Source: an uncultured Muribaculaceae bacterium (GTDB taxonomy: Bacteria; Bacteroidota; Bacteroidia; Bacteroidales; Muribaculaceae). From it: DNA of 64,000 nucleotides. Under the pieces are notes generated by a model that made no database searches, had not been told where the DNA came from, and saw nothing but the letters and a program-made list of their open reading frames with translations. The stretch spans positions 1 through 64,000 of the forward strand of contig CAKUAR010000007.1 of assembly GCA_934636465.1 (NCBI GenBank), read 5' to 3'. How positions within the stretch are numbered: the first letter of the stretch is position 1; each line of letters opens with the position of its first letter. Made by a program: the position numbers and the translations under genes. This document shows positions 34,852 to 41,993 of the stretch, one piece after another.

Positions 34852-37329
34852 TCATTTTTTCATCACACGCACAGCCTTGCCGCCATTCACTTTCACGAAA
34901 TAAACGCCGTCAGGCAGTCCGCCGAGGTCTATCTGTGTGCCGGCGTCTTTAAGCACCAGCGCGCCGTTTGAGCCATACACCTCCACGCTTTTCACTTCGC
35001 TTTGGTCAGCCACGGCTATGTTGAGCAAGCCACTTGTAGGGTTAGGATACACCTTCACAGCCTCGCTGCTGCCCATGCTCGTTTCCTCAACCGCACTGCT
35101 GGCGTCGGCAGTGGTCAGCTTGCTTAGTTTTCCGTCACGCAGCACATACAGGTCAACGCCCAGGCCTTTCACCTCGCCCACAGCTGCCACATAGCCGGCA
35201 GCCTTATTGTCAAGTGCCACGCCGTCGGCCTTGATTTGCTTGGCCACATTGAGGCCGCTCGTCACGTTCCACAGCTTCAGCCCGGCATTGCCGTTTGCAC
35301 TCACCACAGGCTGCGCCATAATGGCTTTTTTTGCATATTTGAAATAGTTTGCCCCTGTTCCAGCAGTGGCAGAGGCTATCATTCTGCCTGTCACCCTGGG
35401 TGCCGACGCATCGGCTGCTATCTGCAACTCCACAGGAGCTATGTTGGCTCCGTCAATCACAAAGCTGTTGTCATCGCGCGGCGACACCGTCACTTGGTAG
35501 TCAGTGCCCATGCCCGGTGCCGTGTAGTCGGAACTTTGGTTTCTTATGTCGGACACAAGCGCGCCGTTCTCAATGTAATAAATCAAGAACCTCACCGTGC
35601 CGCCAGCCGCCGTGGTTTGAGCCGTGGTTATCAACTTGCCCGACTTGCTGCTGCCGGAATAAGTCATTGTGCGACCAACATAGGCATGATAGAAGTTGCC
35701 GCTCTTTTCCGAGGTGAACCACCTCTGCGGCCTACCCACAGGCATGCCTGAAGCCTCATCAATGCCCCACTTGTACACACGCAACTGGCCACGCACACCG
35801 CCGGCTTCCACCTGGTCGTTGCTAAACTGGTTTTCTCCGGCATTGCAACCCAGCAGATAGCCATCGGCAGTGAAGCTTATGTCGCTCAACGCCATTTCCG
35901 CACCTTGCGTACCCACGGTGGAAACCGTCTTTATCACTTTCTTCTCCGCAGGGTCAATCACATAGACAAACGGCTTTTTCGACGCGTCGAGCGCAAGCAC
36001 AAACAAGTTGCCGCCGCGCTGCAGCACACGCTTCACCGTCTTGCCATCAAGTTCCGATATTGGGCTGTCAACATATTCCTGGTTGAATTTCAATTCCTGG
36101 CCAAGCGCCGTGCCCTCCGGTTGCTCCGGGTCGGGATAATTGGGATAAGTTTCCGACTCCGGCACATAGCCCTCCACCTCAAGTTTCAGCTTGGGGAACG
36201 AAGTTTCATTGGCTTTCACGGCAAACGCCTTGGTGTATTCGTCGGTCAGAGCCTTGTAGCCGTCAGCCGTCACGTCGAGCGTGTAGTCGTTGCCTGGCTC
36301 AAGGTCATAGAACACAAACACGCCGTTATAGTTGCCGTCGGTGGTGTAAGTGCCAACCACCTTGCCGCCTTTGCGGAGCGTCACTTTAGCGCCGTTGAGC
36401 GGTTTGTAGCGGTCATCACTTTGCGGTCTGTAATGATACAGCGGGTTGTTAAGACACGCGTGCATATCTTTCACCGTGCCCATTATTTGGCCCTTTGTGT
36501 CGGCAGCAATGCCAAAATAATTGGCAATTCCCCTTACATAGCGTATTCCCTCCTGCTTGCAGAAGTCCACGTTGAGTGCGCGGTGGCGCGCCGGCTGATA
36601 GGTGTGAAACCACCCCTCTATCAGTATTCCCGGTGTACTGTGCCGCAGCACGCCAAGGTAGCCGTGATAGGTTATGCCCGAATATTTGTTGCGTTCCTCA
36701 ATGTCCTTGCCCATATAGGTTATGTCGCCCACCACATAGGGCTTGTTCTTGTAGTCGCCGCTCCACGACTCTATGCCGTTTTCCCAGCCATAATTCCACA
36801 TGGCGTTTGCTATGCCAAGGCTCTGCGGCAGTGCCGGGTCGCCGGTCTTGCCACGGTACATATACACCGGATAGTTAGTCATCGTGGCGTCCTCATTGGT
36901 GGCGTTGGAGTGCACTGATATAAACATGTCGCCCCCAAAGGCCTCAACCTCGGCGGCAATCTCGCTCAACGGCCGATTATACTTCTGGGCGTCGGCAGCT
37001 CCTGCCACGTATGGGTACGGCCCATTCTGCACACGCGAATACATGATGTTCTCGTGCTTAACGCCGAGTTTTTCGAGCCGCTTGCCCATTTCGAGCACTT
37101 TCCACAAGTCGGTGTTGCTCTCATAAAATCCGCACGTGTCGGGCCGACCGGTGGCAGGCAGATTGGGATATGAAATAGTGGCCATAGGGCGGTCATTCGG
37201 GCCCCAACTGCCATGACCGGCATTAAGATATATCTTTACTTGGTCGGCGTTTTTTTGCGCTTGTGCGCCACAAAATACCAGTGCTGTGGCAAGCAGCAGC
37301 ACTCCAGTTCTTACGTTTTTCTTTTTCAT
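34852..37329 (-). CDS. Secreted N-acetylmuramoyl-L-alanine amidase with T9SS sorting domain
   Basis: 825 aa. A signal peptide (GVLLLATALVFCGAQA) precedes an amidase_3-like domain with the zinc triad His39 (LNAGHGSW), Glu70 (CGFYESNTDLW) and His140 (FISVHSNA). A carboxypeptidase-regulatory-like Ig module follows (about residues 315-375, KVTLRKGGKVVGTYTTDG), then a long region of beta-propeller type, and finally a type IX secretion C-terminal domain (VKVYPNPTSGLLNIAVAD to VYFVKVNGGKAVRVMKK). The enzyme should therefore be exported across the outer membrane and fixed to the cell surface or released, an unusual place for a peptidoglycan amidase. Its ATG overlaps the stop of the upstream beta-propeller gene (ATGA). 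Confidence 0.85.
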   Translation of the reverse strand: MKKKNVRTGVLLLATALVFCGAQAQKNADQVKIYLNAGHGSWGPNDRPMATISYPNLPATGRPDTCGFYESNTDLWKVLEMGKRLEKLGVKHENIMYSRVQNGPYPYVAGAADAQKYNRPLSEIAAEVEAFGGDMFISVHSNATNEDATMTNYPVYMYRGKTGDPALPQSLGIANAMWNYGWENGIESWSGDYKNKPYVVGDITYMGKDIEERNKYSGITYHGYLGVLRHSTPGILIEGWFHTYQPARHRALNVDFCKQEGIRYVRGIANYFGIAADTKGQIMGTVKDMHACLNNPLYHYRPQSDDRYKPLNGAKVTLRKGGKVVGTYTTDGNYNGVFVFYDLEPGNDYTLDVTADGYKALTDEYTKAFAVKANETSFPKLKLEVEGYVPESETYPNYPDPEQPEGTALGQELKFNQEYVDSPISELDGKTVKRVLQRGGNLFVLALDASKKPFVYVIDPAEKKVIKTVSTVGTQGAEMALSDISFTADGYLLGCNAGENQFSNDQVEAGGVRGQLRVYKWGIDEASGMPVGRPQRWFTSEKSGNFYHAYVGRTMTYSGSSKSGKLITTAQTTAAGGTVRFLIYYIENGALVSDIRNQSSDYTAPGMGTDYQVTVSPRDDNSFVIDGANIAPVELQIAADASAPRVTGRMIASATAGTGANYFKYAKKAIMAQPVVSANGNAGLKLWNVTSGLNVAKQIKADGVALDNKAAGYVAAVGEVKGLGVDLYVLRDGKLSKLTTADASSAVEETSMGSSEAVKVYPNPTSGLLNIAVADQSEVKSVEVYGSNGALVLKDAGTQIDLGGLPDGVYFVKVNGGKAVRVMKK

Positions 37330-38252
37330 TGCTTGCTCTGATTTTTCACGTTAATGATTCCTATGTCACCTTTTGCTGTGGAAAAGGCTATCTTACCGGC
37401 TTTTGCCGCGGCAAGCGGATACATCGCCACCACCGAGTCGTCGGTCAGTTGCTGCTCCGCGCCGTCGAGACGTTTTGCCACGATTGCCGATTTCGTCACC
37501 GCATAACCGTCGTCGGTGTCATTCATGCCCACCACAGTTTCATTGTCATACCACTGTGGTGCGCGCAAAGCGCCAAGACGCACGACGCCGCTACCATCGG
37601 TGTTGCACACATAAGCTCCGTCGCAGCCCACATAGTAGAGCAGTTTCGACCCGTCTGGCGACAACGACGGCCACAGATAGCTTTTGTCACTTCCGTTTGG
37701 TGAGAGCAGCGTTTCCTTTCCGTCGGCGGCAAGCACGAGTTGGCGGTTTCTGATGCTTACCACGACACGTTTTTCTGCCGCAGCGCCACCGTCAACGCCC
37801 ATAACCTGCATTTTGCCTCCGGCCATGACCTCGGCAGCATTGCCGCTGATGGTCAATCCCCTCACGTCGCGTGACGGCTTCACAAGCTCCTTTTGCGCAC
37901 CAGTGGCCACATCAACCGATTTCACGGCCACATGTCGCAAGTGGTTGCGGTCGAATGTGTTGTCATAAAACAGAACCTTGCCGCCGTCGGGTGAGATTAC
38001 AGCGCCATAACCTGCGCCCAAAGCGTCGGTCAGCGTCTGCTTGTTGCCGCTGTTAAGGTCAAGTTCCACCAACCCACGTTTTTCACACGATGATAGCAGC
38101 ACATAGTCGCCTTGCGGACTCATGCCCACGCCCACCATGCCGGCAGCGTCGCCAAGTGGAACCGTGCTTACCGACTCCACCTCAAGCACCTGGGCATGCC
38201 CGGCAAAGGCTATTGCACACCCCAAAGCAAGTGTCAATAATTTGTTTGTCAT
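37326..38252 (-). CDS. Secreted WD40-like beta-propeller protein
   Basis: 308 aa from ATG 38252, which opens a good signal peptide (NKLLTLALGCAIAFAGHA); the 14 codons upstream in frame do not. The mature protein has repeated PD40/TolB-like blades: MSPQGDYVLLSSCEKRGLVE, ISPDGGKVLFYDN, LSPDGSKLLYYVGCDGAYVC. No catalytic residues are apparent. The end overlaps the T9SS amidase start as ATGA, so the two are translationally coupled and probably act together. No exact function is known. Confidence 0.78.
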   Translation of the reverse strand: MTNKLLTLALGCAIAFAGHAQVLEVESVSTVPLGDAAGMVGVGMSPQGDYVLLSSCEKRGLVELDLNSGNKQTLTDALGAGYGAVISPDGGKVLFYDNTFDRNHLRHVAVKSVDVATGAQKELVKPSRDVRGLTISGNAAEVMAGGKMQVMGVDGGAAAEKRVVVSIRNRQLVLAADGKETLLSPNGSDKSYLWPSLSPDGSKLLYYVGCDGAYVCNTDGSGVVRLGALRAPQWYDNETVVGMNDTDDGYAVTKSAIVAKRLDGAEQQLTDDSVVAMYPLAAAKAGKIAFSTAKGDIGIINVKNQSKQ

Positions 38253-38335
38253 AGAGATATGGTTTTTTATGGAGCAGGAAGCCGTGCCGCCCAACTCCTT
38301 GGTTTAATAAAATTAATGGTTCACACAAGCGTCAG

Positions 38336-38343
38336 CAAATATA
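38336..38343 (-). promoter_or_regulatory. Candidate -7 element for the propeller-amidase operon
   Basis: TATATTTG on the minus strand, perfect TAnnTTTG match, 84 nt upstream of the start; -33 region weak. Confidence 0.5.
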
Positions 38344-38392
38344 CTGCTTTTCGGTATTAAAAATGCCACACGCCAGCCACAAAAATGCCGCT

Positions 38393-39379
38393 TTAGCGCA
38401 ATTTAAGCTCTTGACCTGGCGTCACGTCCTCCGATTGCAGTTTGTTGCGCTTCATCAGGTCTTTAAGCCGCAAACTCAGTTTCTGCGACACTTCCCACAG
38501 TGTCTCGCCGCGCTTCACCACGTATGTTTCTTGCCCTGGCACGGCCTTTTTGCACTTTGGCTCTATATACACGCGGTCGCCCTCGCGAAGCGTCACATCG
38601 CGCCCTTCAGCGTCGTTATACTCGATTATTTTGCGCGGGTGCAAATCAAATTCTGCCGCTATCGCTTCGTATGTGTCACCTTCTCTGGCAACCACAAAAT
38701 TCACATCGTAGCGGCGGTGTATGTTGTGCATTTCTGCCATGCTGCGCAATATTCCCTCGTCTAATGCCTCGCGTGGGTCATGGCCTATCGATTCGTCGGG
38801 TTCCAGCTCCTCGCGCCGTGCCAGCCGTGGCTGGTTGCTGTCGTACTCAAACAGCTTGTATTGCTCTATTATGCCCACAAGTTTTGTGGGATAGTCTGGG
38901 TCTTCGGCATAACCGCAGTCTTTCAGCCCTTTTGCCCAACTGCGATAGTCGGTAACGTCAAATTCATATAGCTTGGAGTAGCGGCGGCCTTTCAAAAACT
39001 TGGCGTGGTCGAGAAACGAGTCCTCTGCCTTGCCATATTGCCGATAGCACATGTGTTTCAGCGAGTCGTCATATTGCACACTCTCGCCGTGCCAGTTGTT
39101 GTGGCACTTTATGCCAAAGTGGTTGTTGCCGCGTGTGGCAAGATAGCTCTGTCCGGCACGGCTTTCGAGCAGTCCCTGCGCCAGCGTTATGCTTGCCGGT
39201 ATGCCATACTCCTGCTGGTGCTTCACGGCTATCTCATGATATTTGTCAATGTAGCCAAGATATTTTGCCGACAGCTGCTGCGCACACAATGGTTGCGCCC
39301 ACGCCAAAACCCACACCAGAGCTAATAGGATTTTAGAAAAATATTGAATAAATTTGCCGTTGTTAATCACTTTAACCAT
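38393..39379 (-). CDS. LysM glucosaminidase (peptidoglycan hydrolase)
   Basis: 328 aa from ATG 39379; an in-frame ATG at 39394 lies too close to the -7 element to be on most transcripts. A signal peptide (SKILLALVWVLAWAQPLCA) is followed by a glucosaminidase domain (YGIPASITLAQGLLESRAGQ with the likely catalytic Glu, then NNHFGIKCHNNWHGESV). Two LysM peptidoglycan-binding modules close the protein (YEAIAAEFDLHPRKIIEYND and TLWEVSQKLSLRLKDLMKRN). It probably cleaves the glycan strand in the periplasm. The start codon overlaps that of cdd on the other strand. Confidence 0.88.
   Translation of the reverse strand: MVKVINNGKFIQYFSKILLALVWVLAWAQPLCAQQLSAKYLGYIDKYHEIAVKHQQEYGIPASITLAQGLLESRAGQSYLATRGNNHFGIKCHNNWHGESVQYDDSLKHMCYRQYGKAEDSFLDHAKFLKGRRYSKLYEFDVTDYRSWAKGLKDCGYAEDPDYPTKLVGIIEQYKLFEYDSNQPRLARREELEPDESIGHDPREALDEGILRSMAEMHNIHRRYDVNFVVAREGDTYEAIAAEFDLHPRKIIEYNDAEGRDVTLREGDRVYIEPKCKKAVPGQETYVVKRGETLWEVSQKLSLRLKDLMKRNKLQSEDVTPGQELKLR
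39349..39356 (+). promoter_or_regulatory. Candidate -7 element for cdd, inside the glucosaminidase gene
   Basis: TAAATTTG on the plus strand, perfect match, 21 nt before the cdd ATG. It lies within the first codons of the divergent glucosaminidase gene. Confidence 0.55.
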
Positions 39380-39845
39380 GACTGAAAAAAACATTGTTAC
39401 AAAGATACAAGTTTACTCCTACAGTGAACTTGTCGGCGACGACAAAAAATTGGTCGATTTGGCAAAGCATGCCACCCAAAACAGCTACACTCCCTACAGC
39501 CATTTCAACGTGGGTGCGGCCGTCTTGCTGCAAAACGGTGTAACCATCATGGGAGCGAACCAGGAGAATGCGGCGTTTTCGGGCATTTGCGCCGAACGCA
39601 GCGCGTGCTACAACGCCGGTGCCAACTATCCCGGCGTGCCCATCACGGCTATTGCCGTGGCAGCTTTCACCAAGGGCGACTTCGTGGAAGAGCCGTGCTC
39701 GCCTTGCGGCGTGTGCCGCCAGGCTCTGCTGGAGTTTGAAAAAAACGCCCCCAAGCCCATACGCGTGCTTCTCGTGGGGCGCAACACGGTCTATGCCGTC
39801 AACGGTGTGAGTCAGCTGCTGCCACTTTGCTTCAAAGATTTCTGA
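39378..39845 (+). CDS. cdd: Cytidine deaminase
   Basis: 155 aa from ATG 39378 (MTEKNIVTKIQVYSYSELVG), the normal start for this family in the phylum. It deaminates cytidine and deoxycytidine in pyrimidine salvage. The zinc motif CAERSAC and the PCSPCGVCRQAL motif supply the cysteine ligands and the catalytic Glu. The conserved PYSHFNVGAAVLL lies near residue 45. Its start overlaps the divergent glucosaminidase start by two bases. Confidence 0.96.
   Translation: MTEKNIVTKIQVYSYSELVGDDKKLVDLAKHATQNSYTPYSHFNVGAAVLLQNGVTIMGANQENAAFSGICAERSACYNAGANYPGVPITAIAVAAFTKGDFVEEPCSPCGVCRQALLEFEKNAPKPIRVLLVGRNTVYAVNGVSQLLPLCFKDF
39400..39407 (-). promoter_or_regulatory. Candidate -7 element for the glucosaminidase gene, inside cdd
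   Basis: TATCTTTG on the minus strand, perfect match, 20 nt before the ATG at 39379 and within the first codons of cdd. -33 region weak. Confidence 0.55.
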
Positions 39846-39848
39846 GGC

Positions 39849-39881
39849 TGTCGCGCCAAGCTGCCGGTTTGGCGACGTTTT
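39849..39881 (+). terminator. Possible terminator after cdd
   Basis: Inverted repeat GTCG-CCAA with a two-base bulge on the 5' arm, around a loop of about 7 nt, followed by GTTTTATT. Confidence 0.45.
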
Positions 39882-39895
39882 ATTAATTTATTAGT

Positions 39896-39903
39896 TATCT
39901 TTG
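39896..39903 (+). promoter_or_regulatory. Candidate -7 element for dnaX
   Basis: TATCTTTG, perfect match, 35 nt before dnaX; a TTTG at 39868-39871 is 24 nt upstream, slightly too far. Confidence 0.55.
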
Positions 39904-39937
39904 CAGTTCATAAGGAAATTTCATCTACCATCATATT

Positions 39938-41851
39938 ATGGAACAGAACTATGTCGTTTCGGCACGCAAATATCGCCCGTCAACATTTGAGAGTGTGGTG
40001 GGCCAGCATGCCATAACCCACACGCTCAAAACGGCTATCGCCAACCAGCACCTCGCACAAGCCTACTTGTTTTGCGGACCGAGGGGCGTGGGCAAGACCT
40101 CATGTGCGCGCATCTTTGCCAAGACAATCAACTGCGAGCACCCCGACGCCAACGGCGATGCCTGCAACGAGTGTGAGTCGTGCCGCGCGTTCAACGAGCA
40201 CAGGTCGTTCAACATAGTGGAGCTTGATGCCGCCAGCAACAACTCGGTTGAAGACATTCGCAGCATCACCGAGCAGGTGCGCATACCGCCCCAAGTGGGA
40301 CGCTACCGCGTGTTCATCATCGACGAGGTGCACATGCTCTCGTCGGCGGCATTCAACGCCTTTCTCAAGACCCTTGAGGAACCGCCGGCCTATGCCATTT
40401 TCATCTTGGCCACCACCGAGAAGCACAAGGTGATACCCACCATATTGTCACGCTGCCAAATCTACGACTTTTCACGCATCACAGTGCCCGACATCGTGGA
40501 GCAGCTTCAGTTCATCTGCCGCAAAGAAGGCATTGAGGCAGAGCCAGCGGCTCTCAACGTGATAGCGCAAAAAGCCGACGGCGCAATGCGTGACGCCTTG
40601 TCGATATTCGACCAAATCACTGCGGCCTCAAACGGCCACATAACCTATGAAAAGGCTATCGACAACCTCAATGTGCTCGACTACGACTACTATTTCAAGC
40701 TCGACGAGTCGTTCCTAACTGGCAATGTGCCGCAAGCACTGCTCACTTATCGCGACATTCGCGACCACGGCTTCGACTCCAAGTTTTTTGTCAACGGCCT
40801 TGCGCAGCATTTGCGCGACCTCATGGTGGCAAGCACGCCGTCAACCGTGTCGCTGCTCGAAATGAACGACGATGTGGCAAAGCTCTACACCGCCGAAGCT
40901 GCAAAGTTCACACCACGGTTTTATTATCAGGCTCTTGACCTGTGCAACAAGTGCGACTTGAGTTTCGACACCTCGTCAAACAAGCAGCTCCTCGTTGAGC
41001 TTACGTTCATCAAGCTGTGCCAGCTCCTCACTCCGTCGCCCACTCCAAGCCCCGACGGCAACCAGCCATTAAAGCAGATTAAGCCGCAAGCAGCCTCTAC
41101 AACCACCACTGCGGCAACCCAAGCCTCGGCAGCGGCCGCGCCACAGGCTCAAGCCGCGCCACAACCAGCTCCGGCTGCGAAACCACAGCCGCAACCGCAA
41201 GCCACTGCGCCAAGCGCAGCCGAGCCCACCACGGCCTACAGCGGCCATGCCGACGACGACATTCCCACACCGCCCATTCCCGACGCTCCTGCGCCCGATA
41301 TAAGCCAGCAGATACCCATTTCTCCGCTGGGACTGGGACGCAGACCCAAGGCCACAAGCCTGGGGCGCGACGACGTGCATCTGGGCAGCGTGGGCAGCAG
41401 CGCAAGCTCAATGGCAGCGCCACAGCGCCCATTAGCTCCACAATCCACACCACAGACACAACCAGCGCCTACAGCCATGGGCGGAAACGCCAATTTCACC
41501 GAAGACCAGCTCTCCGACGCATGGAATGAATATATCATACAAAATCCGTCAAAAAAGATAGTGATTAACGCCATGAGGGCTTCTCGCCCTCAAAAGGTCA
41601 ACGACACGCCTCTCTACGAGATTTCGGTTGAGAACGAACTGCAAATCAGCCATATCGAAAAAGAAAAAGCCGACATCTTGCAATTCTTGCGCAAGCGGCT
41701 TAACAACAACGCATTCTCATTCAACGTGAAAATCACCGACAAAGCTCCAGCTCCTCACACTTGGACACAACGCGAAATCATGGCCGACATGATTAAGAAA
41801 TCTCCCGACTTTGCCAAAATGGTTAGCGACCTGAAGCTGCGTCTTGCCTGA
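39938..41851 (+). CDS. dnaX: DNA polymerase III subunit gamma/tau
   Basis: 637 aa clamp-loader ATPase. The AAA+ module has Walker A GPRGVGKTSCARIFAK, a zinc module with Cys residues in INCEHPDANGDACNECESC, Walker B FIIDEVHMLSSAAFNAFLK and the SRC sensor-like segment ILSRCQIYDFSRIT. Domain III follows, then an Ala/Pro/Gln-rich linker (about residues 370-510), then a folded C-terminal domain (NFTEDQLSDAWNEYIIQNPS and beyond) that should bind the polymerase alpha subunit. In codons 538-540 lies a phase-correct A_AAA_AAG heptamer; a -1 slip reaches TAA after three codons, giving a 543-residue gamma-like form. See findings. Confidence 0.96.
   Translation: MEQNYVVSARKYRPSTFESVVGQHAITHTLKTAIANQHLAQAYLFCGPRGVGKTSCARIFAKTINCEHPDANGDACNECESCRAFNEHRSFNIVELDAASNNSVEDIRSITEQVRIPPQVGRYRVFIIDEVHMLSSAAFNAFLKTLEEPPAYAIFILATTEKHKVIPTILSRCQIYDFSRITVPDIVEQLQFICRKEGIEAEPAALNVIAQKADGAMRDALSIFDQITAASNGHITYEKAIDNLNVLDYDYYFKLDESFLTGNVPQALLTYRDIRDHGFDSKFFVNGLAQHLRDLMVASTPSTVSLLEMNDDVAKLYTAEAAKFTPRFYYQALDLCNKCDLSFDTSSNKQLLVELTFIKLCQLLTPSPTPSPDGNQPLKQIKPQAASTTTTAATQASAAAAPQAQAAPQPAPAAKPQPQPQATAPSAAEPTTAYSGHADDDIPTPPIPDAPAPDISQQIPISPLGLGRRPKATSLGRDDVHLGSVGSSASSMAAPQRPLAPQSTPQTQPAPTAMGGNANFTEDQLSDAWNEYIIQNPSKKIVINAMRASRPQKVNDTPLYEISVENELQISHIEKEKADILQFLRKRLNNNAFSFNVKITDKAPAPHTWTQREIMADMIKKSPDFAKMVSDLKLRLA
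41551..41592 (+). promoter_or_regulatory. Candidate -1 frameshift signal in dnaX
   Basis: Slippery heptamer A_AAA_AAG at 41551-41557 in the correct phase; the -1 frame reads GAT AGT GAT TAA (stop 41566-41568). A 7-bp hairpin with 5-nt loop follows at 41574-41592, 16 nt after the heptamer, which is further than in E. coli dnaX. Confidence 0.45.
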
Positions 41852-41910
41852 CGCAATCGCCGCACCACTAATCCACACACCCATTTCGCTTTTTATTACG
41901 CAAAAAAATA

Positions 41911-41941
41911 GCCTTGTTCCGCAATCACTGCGTGGCAAGGC
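41911..41941. terminator. Bidirectional terminator between dnaX and the OMP gene
   Basis: Inverted repeat of 6 bp (GCCTTG with CAAGGC) extended by G-U pairs and CGCA/TGCG towards the loop; A7 on the left gives a T7 run for the minus-strand transcript. Confidence 0.65.
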
Positions 41942-41993
41942 ATTTGGTAATTTAATATAGTAACAAATGGGTCTTCTGTTTATTGCGATTCGT

